Positions 52,422 to 60,062 of a stretch of DNA of 64,000 nt are shown piece after piece (the stretch's first letter is position 1; every line of letters begins with the position of its first letter). The stretch spans positions 1,984,001 through 2,048,000 of the forward strand of contig NZ_CP063813.1 of the NCBI RefSeq assembly GCF_015277815.1. The letters run 5' to 3'. Source of the DNA: Microbacterium atlanticum (GTDB lineage Bacteria; Actinomycetota; Actinomycetes; Actinomycetales; Microbacteriaceae). The translations under genes were made by a program, and so were the position numbers. The notes under the pieces were generated by a model that worked only from the letters and a program-made list of their open reading frames with translations, did no database searches and had not been told where the DNA came from.

Positions 52422-54377
52422 GTGAGCACGAGTCAGCAGACGGACCCGCTGATCGGCCGTCTCGTCGACGGCCGGTATCGGGTGCGTGCTCGCATCGCGC
52501 GGGGCGGCATGGCCACCGTGTACGTCGCGACCGACCTCAGGCTGGAGCGCCGCGTCGCCCTCAAGGTCATGCACGGCCACCTCAGCGACGACACGGTCTT
52601 CCAGAGCCGGTTCATCCAGGAGGCCCGTGCGGCTGCGCGACTGGCCGATCCGAACGTGGTCAACGTCTTCGACCAGGGCCAGGACGGCGACATGGCGTAC
52701 CTCGTCATGGAGTACCTGCCCGGGATCACCCTGCGCGAGCTGCTGCGCGAGCAGCGCCGGCTGACCGTCCCGCAGGCGATCTCGATCCTCGACGCCGTGC
52801 TGTCGGGGCTGGCTGCGGCGCACAAGGCCGGCATCGTCCATCGGGATGTGAAGCCCGAGAACGTCCTGCTCGCCGAGGACGGCCGCATCAAGATCGGCGA
52901 CTTCGGGCTGGCCCGGGCGACGACCGCGAACACGGCCTCCGGCGCCCAGCTGCTCGGCACGATCGCCTACCTCGCCCCCGAGCTCGTCACACGCGGCACG
53001 GCCGACGCACGCAGCGACATCTATGCCATCGGGATCATGCTGTACGAGATGCTCACCGGCGAGCAGCCCTACAAGGGCGAGCAGCCGATGCAGATCGCGT
53101 TCCAGCACGCGACCGACTCGGTTCCGCGCCCGAGCGTCAAGAACCCGGGGGTGCCCGAGCCCCTCGACGAGCTGGTGCTGTGGGCGACCGAGCGTTCGCC
53201 CGACGATCGCCCGCTCGATGCCCGCGAGATGCTGCAGCGGCTGCGCGAGATCGAGCGCGAGCTCGGCGTGGCGCCCGTCGTCGCCCGCACCGGTCCCATC
53301 GGGATCGTGCGCGACGATGTCGCCTCGACCGGCGAGCTCACGGCGGTCCTGCCCGGCGCCGCACCGACCGGGCCGACCACCGCGATGGACGCCGTCGACA
53401 ACGCCGGGCGCCTGCGCCAGGCGACCAGGCGGCGACGAACGCGCGGCGCGTGGCTCCTGATCCTCGTGCTGCTGCTCGCCGCCCTCGCCGGCGGGCTGGG
53501 CTGGTACTTCGGGTCGGGGCCGGGGTCGCTGGTCGCCGTGGCCGATGTGTCCGGGCTGACCTATGAAGAGGCATCCGCCCGCCTGCAGCAGGATTCGCTC
53601 GTGCCGGTGCAGCAGGGCGAGAGCAGCCTGGAGGTCGCCGCCGGGCTCGTGATCCGCACGGACCCGCCGCAGGGCTCGCGTGTCGACCGCGAGGCGTCGG
53701 TCAACGTCTTCGTCTCGCTCGGCCCTGCGGAGGCGACGTTCACCTCCTTCGCCGGCATGTCCGAGACCGACGCCCGGACGGTGCTGGGCGAGCAGTCCGT
53801 CGACACCGTCGACGACAACGCCGAGTTCTTCACCGAGGACGCCCCAGGCACGGTGGTGAATGTCTCGATCCGGCCCGCCGGCGCCCCGGAGGACGGCTCG
53901 CAGGACGTCGCCTGCTTCGAGGGGTGCGTCGTGCACCAGGGCGACACCGCGCGCCTCTCGGTCTCGGTGGGGCCGGTCCCCGATGTCGTGAACCGCAGCG
54001 AGGGCGGCGCGCGCAGCGAGCTCGAGGGCGTCGGGCTCGTCGTCGCGGAAGAGAGCGTCACCGAGGCCAGCGACACGATCGAGAAGGATCGGGTCATCCG
54101 CGTGAACGGCCCCGAAGGCCGGGCCTGGCAGCCGGGCGACGCCGTGACCCTTGTGCTGTCCAGCGGTCCCCCGCTGTTCGAGGTGCCCGACGTCGTCGGC
54201 GACAGCCGCGACGAGGCCATCGCCGAACTCGAGGGCGCCGGCTTCCAGGTCGACTACGCCGCCTTCTTCGGCGTCGTGCCGAACGACATCACCGAGGTGA
54301 CGGCGTCCGATCCGGCCGCCGGCGAGTTCCGGGTGCGCGGCACCCGCGTCTACATCCAGCTCACCGTCACCGGCTGA
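52422..54377 (+). CDS. PASTA-domain serine/threonine protein kinase (PknL/PknB type)
   Basis: A 651-residue transmembrane kinase. The kinase domain is residues 17-280: glycine loop GGMATVYVA, lysine 48, HRDVKPENV with aspartate 141, DFGLA at 160 and TIAYLAPE. A juxtamembrane region leads to a helix at 343-363, then four PASTA repeats (about 370-434, 435-517, 519-583, 586-651); the second is long and has a cysteine pair in VACFEGCVVH. It senses muropeptides or lipid II. GTG 52422 lies six bases behind TAGACT. By gene order it corresponds to pknL (Rv2176). Confidence 0.93.
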   Translation: MSTSQQTDPLIGRLVDGRYRVRARIARGGMATVYVATDLRLERRVALKVMHGHLSDDTVFQSRFIQEARAAARLADPNVVNVFDQGQDGDMAYLVMEYLPGITLRELLREQRRLTVPQAISILDAVLSGLAAAHKAGIVHRDVKPENVLLAEDGRIKIGDFGLARATTANTASGAQLLGTIAYLAPELVTRGTADARSDIYAIGIMLYEMLTGEQPYKGEQPMQIAFQHATDSVPRPSVKNPGVPEPLDELVLWATERSPDDRPLDAREMLQRLREIERELGVAPVVARTGPIGIVRDDVASTGELTAVLPGAAPTGPTTAMDAVDNAGRLRQATRRRRTRGAWLLILVLLLAALAGGLGWYFGSGPGSLVAVADVSGLTYEEASARLQQDSLVPVQQGESSLEVAAGLVIRTDPPQGSRVDREASVNVFVSLGPAEATFTSFAGMSETDARTVLGEQSVDTVDDNAEFFTEDAPGTVVNVSIRPAGAPEDGSQDVACFEGCVVHQGDTARLSVSVGPVPDVVNRSEGGARSELEGVGLVVAEESVTEASDTIEKDRVIRVNGPEGRAWQPGDAVTLVLSSGPPLFEVPDVVGDSRDEAIAELEGAGFQVDYAAFFGVVPNDITEVTASDPAAGEFRVRGTRVYIQLTVTG

Positions 54378-54418
54378 TCCCAGCGGGCCCCGCCGGACCG
54401 ACGCCACGCGCACAGACG

Positions 54419-54457
54419 AGGATCCCGGATGCCTCGGGGCGAGGCATCCGGGATCCT
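54419..54457. terminator. Bidirectional terminator between kinase and aroG
   Basis: AGGATCCCGGATGCCTC (54419-54435) and its exact complement (54441-54457) form a 17-base-pair stem around GGGGC. The arms contain GGATGCC and GGCATCC. The two neighbouring genes converge here. Confidence 0.88.
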
Positions 54458-54478
54458 GGTCGTGTCAGCGACGCGACG

Positions 54479-55816
54479 TCAGCGCTTCTCGAGCTCCTCG
54501 GCCACCAGGAAGGCGAGCTCGAGGGACTGCATGTGGTTCAGGCGCGGGTCGCACAGCGACTCGTACCGCGTGGCGAGCGTCGCCTCGTCGATCTGCTCCG
54601 AGCCGCCCAGGCACTCTGTCACGTCGTCGCCCGTGAGCTCGACGTGGATGCCACCGGGGAATGTGCCCACGGCGCGGTGCGCCTCGAAGAAGCCGCGCAC
54701 CTCGTCGACCACGTCGTCGAAGCGCCGCGTCTTGTAGCCGGTGGGCGTCGTGATCCCGTTTCCGTGCATCGGGTCGGTCACCCACAGCGGCGTGGCACCG
54801 GAGTCCTTGACGGCCTCCAGCAGCGGCGGCAGCGCATCGCGGATCCTGCCGGCGCCCATGCGGGTGATGAACGTCAGGCGGCCGGGCTCGCGGTGGGGGT
54901 CGAGCTTGTCGATGAGCGCGAGCGCGGTCTCGGGCGCCGTGGTCGGGCCGAGCTTCACGCCGATCGGGTTGCGGATCTTCGAGAAGTAGTCGACGTGCGC
55001 ACCGTCGAGGTCGCGGGTGCGCTCGCCGATCCACAGGAAGTGGGCCGAGGTGTTGTACGGCGTGCCGGTGCGCGAGTCGATGCGCGTCATCGGCCGCTCG
55101 TAGTCCATGAGCAGCCCCTCGTGGCCGGTGTAGAACTCGACGCGCTTGAGCTCGTCGAAGTCTGCGCCGGCGGCCTCCATGAACTTGATCGCGCGGTCGA
55201 TCTCGGTCGCCAGGCGCTCGTACTGCTGGTTCGCGGGGTTCTGGGCGAAGCCCTTGTTCCACGAGTGCACCTCGCGGAGGTCGGCGAAGCCGCCCGTGGT
55301 GAACGCGCGGATCAGATTGATGGTCGACGCCGCCGTGTGGTAGCCCTTCAGCAGACGCCCGGGGTCGGCCTTGCGCGAGTTCTCGGTGAAGTCGTAGCCG
55401 TTGACGATGTCGCCGCGGTAGGCCGGCAGCGTCACATCGCCGCGCGTCTCGGTGTCGCTGGAGCGGGGCTTGGCGAACTGGCCGGCCATGCGGCCCATCT
55501 TCACGACCGGCATCGACGCGCCGTACGTCAGCACGACCGCCATCTGCAGCACCGTCTTGATGCGGTTGCGGATCTGCTCCGCCGTCGCGCCGGCGAACGT
55601 CTCGGCGCAGTCTCCGCCCTGCAGCAGGAACGCTTTGCCCGAGGCTGCACCCGCCAGCCGGTCGCGGAGGTTGTCGACCTCGCCCGCGAAGACCAGCGGG
55701 GGCAGGGTCGCGAGTTCTGCGGATGCCGCGGCCACCGCCTCGACGTCATACCACTGCGGCTGCTGCTTGATGGGCAGGGTCCGCCAGTGGTCGAGTGCGT
55801 CGAGGTGCTGGAGCAT
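54479..55816 (-). CDS. aroG: 3-deoxy-7-phosphoheptulonate synthase, class II
   Basis: A 445-residue plant-type DAHP synthase that starts the shikimate pathway from PEP and erythrose 4-phosphate. LQGGDCAETFAG, MGRMAGQFAKPRS, YKTRRFDDVVDEVRGF and GGIHVELTGDDVTECLGG are class II blocks. In Mycobacterium the homologue (Rv2178c) is allosterically controlled by aromatic amino acids and partners chorismate mutase. ATG 55816 lies five bases behind TAGAAT, probably leaderless. trpD, a later step of the same branch, is 45 kb away in the window. Confidence 0.96.
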   Translation of the reverse strand: MLQHLDALDHWRTLPIKQQPQWYDVEAVAAASAELATLPPLVFAGEVDNLRDRLAGAASGKAFLLQGGDCAETFAGATAEQIRNRIKTVLQMAVVLTYGASMPVVKMGRMAGQFAKPRSSDTETRGDVTLPAYRGDIVNGYDFTENSRKADPGRLLKGYHTAASTINLIRAFTTGGFADLREVHSWNKGFAQNPANQQYERLATEIDRAIKFMEAAGADFDELKRVEFYTGHEGLLMDYERPMTRIDSRTGTPYNTSAHFLWIGERTRDLDGAHVDYFSKIRNPIGVKLGPTTAPETALALIDKLDPHREPGRLTFITRMGAGRIRDALPPLLEAVKDSGATPLWVTDPMHGNGITTPTGYKTRRFDDVVDEVRGFFEAHRAVGTFPGGIHVELTGDDVTECLGGSEQIDEATLATRYESLCDPRLNHMQSLELAFLVAEELEKR

Positions 55817-55893
55817 CCCCCGATTCTAGCCGTGGGACGGATGCCGCCGGTGCCGCGTGACGCCGGTCGGTGCGGGCCCGCGCGGGCGGTCGC

Positions 55894-56583
55894 TCACCGG
55901 GATTTCTTCTTCAGGCGGTCCTTCACCGTCGAGGCGTACACGTCCTCGTACTCCTGCTCCCCCAGCCGCTGCAGCGCCACCATGATCTCGTCGGTGATCG
56001 AGCGGAGGATGTAGCGGTCGCCCTCCATGCCCTCGAACCGCGAGAAGTCCAGCGGCTCGCCGATGACGATCCCCACGCGCACGATGCGCGGGACGGTGGT
56101 GCCGATGGGCATCATGGTGTCGGTGTCGACCATCACCACGGGCACCACCGGGACGTGCGCCTCCAGCGCCATGCGGGCGATGCCGGTGCGGCCCCGGTAC
56201 AGCTTGCCGTCGGGGCTGCGGGTGCCCTCCGGATAGATCCCGAGCAGGTCGCCGCGTCCGAGCACCTGGAGACCGGTGTTGAGGGATGCCTCGGACGCCT
56301 TGCCGCCCGACCTGTCGATCGGCAGCTGGCCGGTGCCCTTGAAGAACATCCGGGTGGCCCACCCCTTGAGGCCCTTGCCGGTGAAGTAGTCGCTCTTGGC
56401 CAGGAAGGCGACCGGCCGGTCGATCATGAGCGGCAGGAAGATCGAGTCGACGAACGACAGGTGGTTGCTGGCGAGGATCGCCGCGCCCTCGGCGGGGACG
56501 TTCCGGCGGCCGACGATCCACGGGCGCCAGATCGCCTTGACGATCGGTCCGATCACCACGTACTTCATCAGCCAGTAGAACAT
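55894..56583 (-). CDS. 1-acyl-sn-glycerol-3-phosphate acyltransferase
   Basis: A 229-residue PlsC-type membrane enzyme. ASNHLSFVDSIFLPLM carries the HxxxxD catalytic motif and GIYPEGTRSPDGKLYRGRTG the EGTR substrate motif. The N-terminal MFYWLMKYVVIGPIVKAIW is the membrane-associated segment. It acylates lysophosphatidic acid or a related acceptor. ATG 56583 lies seven bases behind the glucokinase stop, so the two genes form an operon. The homologue in Mycobacterium is Rv2182c, also near aroG. Confidence 0.92.
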   Translation of the reverse strand: MFYWLMKYVVIGPIVKAIWRPWIVGRRNVPAEGAAILASNHLSFVDSIFLPLMIDRPVAFLAKSDYFTGKGLKGWATRMFFKGTGQLPIDRSGGKASEASLNTGLQVLGRGDLLGIYPEGTRSPDGKLYRGRTGIARMALEAHVPVVPVVMVDTDTMMPIGTTVPRIVRVGIVIGEPLDFSRFEGMEGDRYILRSITDEIMVALQRLGEQEYEDVYASTVKDRLKKKSR

Positions 56584-56590
56584 CGCGGGG

Positions 56591-57526
56591 TCACCCCTCC
56601 GGCGTGGCCAGGTCGGCGGCGCCGATGAGACCCGCATCGTTCACGAGCTGCGCGATCGCGAAGCGCGCGACCGGGCGGTCGCCGTAGCCGGGCAGCGACG
56701 TCTCGTAGGCGAGGCGCACCGGCGCGAGGAGGTCCTCGCCGAGCTGCGCCACGCCCCCGCCGATGACGAACAGCTCGGGATCGAGCACGGCCTGGAACCC
56801 GCCGCACGCCTCCCCCAGTGCGGTGGCCACGCGGCGCAGCGCCTCGAGGGCGCCCGGGTCGCCGGCCAGCACGAGGCGCGAGACGGCCGGGCCCGAGATC
56901 GAGCCCTTCTCCGATCTCAGCTGCGCGAGGGCCTCCCCGATGCCGCCGGCATCTGCGATGTCGTTGGCCTCGCGCTGCAGCGCGCGTCCGGACGCGTACT
57001 GCTCGAGGCATCCGCTCTGTCCGCAACCGCAGAGGATCCCGCCGCGGATGAAGCGCATGTGGCCGAGCTCGGCGGCGATGCCGTGACCGCCGCGGAACAG
57101 CTCGCCGTCGAGGACGATCGCGCCGCCGACGCCGGTCCCCATCGTGAGCATCACCATGTGCTCGACGTCGCGGCCGGCGCCGAAGCGGTACTCCGCCCAC
57201 CCGGCCGCGTTCGCGTCGTTCTCGATGGCGACGGGCAGCCCGATGCCCGCCTCGAGCGTGGACTTGAGCGGCTCGTTGCGCCACGCGATGTTCGGCGCGT
57301 GGATGACCGTCGCGCGATCGCGGTCGATGAAGCCCGCCGCGGCGACGCCGACGGCGGCGATGTCGTGGCCGGCGCGGAAGTGACGGGCCATGTCGACGAC
57401 GGCCTGAGCCAGCGCGGCGGTGTCGGCGGGGGTGTCGACGCGGACCTTCTCGACGATGTGCCCGTCGGGGTCGACGACGCCTCCAGCGATCTTGGTCCCG
57501 CCGATGTCGATGCCGACTTTGAGCAC
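56591..57526 (-). CDS. glk: ROK-family glucokinase
   Basis: A 311-residue sugar kinase. VGIDIGGTKIAGGVVDPDG is the ATP phosphate loop, ENDANAAGWAEYRFGAG the catalytic region, and the zinc motif CGCGQSGCLEQYASG identifies the ROK branch. GVGGAIVLDGELFRGGHGIAAELGH holds the GH of substrate binding. Glucose is the most likely substrate, from similarity to actinobacterial Glk. GTG 57526 has GAGGGAGAC. A TAGACT box at 57568-57573 gives a leader of about 35 bases. Confidence 0.92.
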   Translation of the reverse strand: MLKVGIDIGGTKIAGGVVDPDGHIVEKVRVDTPADTAALAQAVVDMARHFRAGHDIAAVGVAAAGFIDRDRATVIHAPNIAWRNEPLKSTLEAGIGLPVAIENDANAAGWAEYRFGAGRDVEHMVMLTMGTGVGGAIVLDGELFRGGHGIAAELGHMRFIRGGILCGCGQSGCLEQYASGRALQREANDIADAGGIGEALAQLRSEKGSISGPAVSRLVLAGDPGALEALRRVATALGEACGGFQAVLDPELFVIGGGVAQLGEDLLAPVRLAYETSLPGYGDRPVARFAIAQLVNDAGLIGAADLATPEG

Positions 57527-57567
57527 AGTCTCCCTCTCCGACCGCCGCGCCCGCGACGGCGCCTTGC

Positions 57568-57629
57568 AGTCTATCCAGGAGGCACGCTCCACATCCGCCG
57601 CTCGGCGGGATGTGACACCTGATTAGACT
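57568..57629. promoter_or_regulatory. Divergent promoters of glk and fadD15
   Basis: TAGACT on the minus strand at 57568-57573 and TAGACT on the plus strand at 57624-57629 are divergent -10 boxes. Between them, CACATCCGCCG and CGGCGGGATGTG form an imperfect inverted repeat near 57590-57616. Both genes would have leaders of about 35-45 bases with ribosome sites. Confidence 0.55.
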
Positions 57630-57679
57630 CTGATGAGACCCACCCGAGATTCCCGCAATCCGGTACCGAAGGAGCTGCC

Positions 57680-59506
57680 GTGGTCCAATTCGAAGTCCCC
57701 GCCATCGTGCCCGCCGACCCGCAGGCGAACGTCACCGACCTCCTCGCCGAGCGGGTGAAGGCGACACCGAACCTCGCCCTCTTCGCCGTCCCCGACGGCG
57801 AGGGCTGGCGCGACATCACCGCCGCCGAGTTCGAGAAGCAGGTCATCGCCCTCGCCAAGGGCTTCGCCGCCGGCGGCATCCAGCCCGGCGACAAGGTCGG
57901 CTTCATCGCGCGCACCACGTACGAGTGGACGCTCGTCGACTTCGCGCTCTTCTACGCCGGCGCGGTCATGGTGCCGATCTACGAGACGAGCTCGCCCGCC
58001 CAGATCGCCTGGATCCTCACCGACTCGGGTGCGATCGCCCTCATCGCCGAGAGCCCCGAGCACACCGCCCGGTTCGCCGAGGTCAAGCCTGAGCTTCCCC
58101 TGATCCGCTCCTCGTGGGAGATGCACGCGGGCGACCTCGACAAGCTCATCGCCGAGGGCGCCTCGGTGACCGACGAGGAGATCGAGCGCCGTCGCAACCT
58201 CGCCAACGGCGCCGACATCGCCACGCTCATCTACACGTCCGGCTCGACCGGCCGCCCGAAGGGCTGCGTCCTCACGCACAGCAACTTCGTCGAACTCGTC
58301 CGCAACTCGGCGAAGTCCCTGCACGAGGTCGTCGAGGTTCCCGGAGCGTCGACCCTGCTGTTCATCACGACGGCCCACATCTTCGCGCGGTTCATCTCGG
58401 TCCTCGATATCCACGCCGGCGTGAAGACCGGCCACCAGCCCGACACGAAGCAGCTGCTTCCCGCTCTCGGATCGTTCAAGCCGACCTTCCTCCTCGCCGT
58501 CCCGCGCGTCTTCGAGAAGGTGTACAACTCCGCCGAGCAGAAGGCCGAAGCGGGCGGAAAGGGCAAGATCTTCCGCGCCGCCGCGCACACCGCGATCGAG
58601 CACTCCCGCCTCGAGCAGGAGGGCAAGAAGATCCCGCTCGGCACCAGGATCAAGTTCGCGCTGTTCGACCGGCTGGTCTACAGCAAGCTGCGGGCGGCGA
58701 TGGGCGGTCGCGTCGTCTACGCCGTGTCAGGGTCCGCACCGCTCGGCCCGCGCCTCGGGCACTTCTTCCACAGCCTGGGCGTGACGATCCTCGAGGGCTA
58801 CGGCCTCACCGAGACGACGGCACCCGCGACGGTGAACCTCGCCAGCAAGTCGAAGATCGGCACGGTGGGCCCGGTGCTCCCCGGCGTCGGCATCCGCCTG
58901 GCCGAGGACGGCGAGGTGGAGGTGCGCGGCATCAACGTCTTCAAGGAGTACTGGCGCAACCCCGAGGCGACCGCGGCGGCGTTCGACGGCGACTGGTTCA
59001 AGACCGGCGACCTGGGCTCGTTCGACGACGAGGGCTTCCTCACCATCACCGGGCGCAAGAAGGAGATCATCGTCACGGCCGGCGGCAAGAACGTCGCCCC
59101 CGCCGCGCTCGAAGACCCGATCCGCGCCAACCCGATCGTCGGCCAGGTCGTCGTCGTGGGCGATCAGAAGCCGTTCATCGCGGCTCTGGTCACCCTCGAC
59201 CCCGAGATGCTGCCGACGTGGCTCGCGAACAACAACCTGCCGGGCGACATGTCGCTCGCCGACGCCGCGAAGAACGACGCCGTCCGCGCCGAGGTGCAGC
59301 GGGCGATCGACATCGCCAACAAGCACGTCTCGCGCGCCGAGTCGATCCGCAAGTTCACGATCCTCCCCACCGAGTGGACCGAGGCGAGCGGACACCTCAC
59401 GCCGAAGATGAGCATCAAGCGCAACGTGATCCTCACCGACTTCGCCGGCGACATCGAGCAGCTCTACGCGGTGCCGGTCAACACGTCGAACGTCTCGCTG
59501 AGCTGA
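57680..59506 (+). CDS. fadD15: Long-chain fatty acid--CoA ligase (FadD15-like)
   Basis: A 608-residue AMP-forming acyl-CoA synthetase. TLIYTSGSTGRPKGCVLTHS is the P-loop, GYGLTETTAPATVN and TGDLGSFDDEGFLTITGRKKE are adenylate-forming motifs, and the C-terminal lysine lies in LTPKMSIKRN. It activates long-chain fatty acids for lipid synthesis or breakdown. GTG 57680 has AAGGAG. Order with aroG and the acyltransferase matches Rv2187 (fadD15). It ends at a strong hairpin at 59527. Confidence 0.93.
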   Translation: MVQFEVPAIVPADPQANVTDLLAERVKATPNLALFAVPDGEGWRDITAAEFEKQVIALAKGFAAGGIQPGDKVGFIARTTYEWTLVDFALFYAGAVMVPIYETSSPAQIAWILTDSGAIALIAESPEHTARFAEVKPELPLIRSSWEMHAGDLDKLIAEGASVTDEEIERRRNLANGADIATLIYTSGSTGRPKGCVLTHSNFVELVRNSAKSLHEVVEVPGASTLLFITTAHIFARFISVLDIHAGVKTGHQPDTKQLLPALGSFKPTFLLAVPRVFEKVYNSAEQKAEAGGKGKIFRAAAHTAIEHSRLEQEGKKIPLGTRIKFALFDRLVYSKLRAAMGGRVVYAVSGSAPLGPRLGHFFHSLGVTILEGYGLTETTAPATVNLASKSKIGTVGPVLPGVGIRLAEDGEVEVRGINVFKEYWRNPEATAAAFDGDWFKTGDLGSFDDEGFLTITGRKKEIIVTAGGKNVAPAALEDPIRANPIVGQVVVVGDQKPFIAALVTLDPEMLPTWLANNNLPGDMSLADAAKNDAVRAEVQRAIDIANKHVSRAESIRKFTILPTEWTEASGHLTPKMSIKRNVILTDFAGDIEQLYAVPVNTSNVSLS

Positions 59507-59526
59507 CGACCGGCGGAAGGCGCACG

Positions 59527-59561
59527 AGAGGCGGATGCCGGGGAAGCCGGCATCCGCCTCT
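59527..59561. terminator. Bidirectional terminator between fadD15 and def
   Basis: GAGGCGGATGCCGG and CCGGCATCCGCCTC form a 14-base-pair stem (15 with A-T closure) around GGAAG; CTTGG follows. The arms contain GGATGCC and GGCATCC. The neighbouring genes converge here, and it reaches to within four bases of the def stop. Confidence 0.85.
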
Positions 59562-59564
59562 TGG

Positions 59565-60056
59565 TCAGAACCAGTCGGACTCGCGGATCTCGCGCATGGC
59601 GACGCGGCGCTGCTCGGGCGTGAGCCGCTGGATGTAGAGCGTGCCGTCGAGGTGGTCGGTCTCGTGCTGCAGCGCCTGGGCGAGCAGGCCCTCGCCCTCG
59701 AGCACGACCTCGTTGCCGTCGAGGTCGATGCCGACGACCTTCGCCCAGGGGCGGCGCACGGCGTCGTGCCAGAGACCCGGCACCGACAGGCATCCTTCGC
59801 CGATCGCCTCGGGCTCCCCCGCGACCTCGACGAGCACCGGGTTGAGCACATAGCCGATGTCGCCGTCGATGTTGTAGCTGAAGGCGCGCAGGCCGACGCC
59901 GATCTGGGGCGCCGCGACGCCGGCGCGACCGGGCAGCTCGACGGTGTCGAGGAGATCGCGGACGAGGGCGCGCACGCCGTCGTCGATGTCGTCGATCGGT
60001 GCGCTGACGGACGTGAGGACAGGATCGCCGAAGAGACGGATGGTGCGGACGGCCAT
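59565..60056 (-). CDS. def: Peptide deformylase
   Basis: A 163-residue metalloenzyme that removes the formyl group from new proteins. The three motifs are complete: [18 protein letters not shown] (metal cysteine) and [11 protein letters not shown] (metal histidines and catalytic glutamate). The length is usual for actinobacterial type I enzymes. ATG 60056 is six bases behind the stop of the ATPase gene upstream, so they share a transcript. Leaderless translation, common in this window, still needs formyl-methionine removal. Confidence 0.96.
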   Translation of the reverse strand: MAVRTIRLFGDPVLTSVSAPIDDIDDGVRALVRDLLDTVELPGRAGVAAPQIGVGLRAFSYNIDGDIGYVLNPVLVEVAGEPEAIGEGCLSVPGLWHDAVRRPWAKVVGIDLDGNEVVLEGEGLLAQALQHETDHLDGTLYIQRLTPEQRRVAMREIRESDWF

Positions 60057-60062
60057 CTGCGC

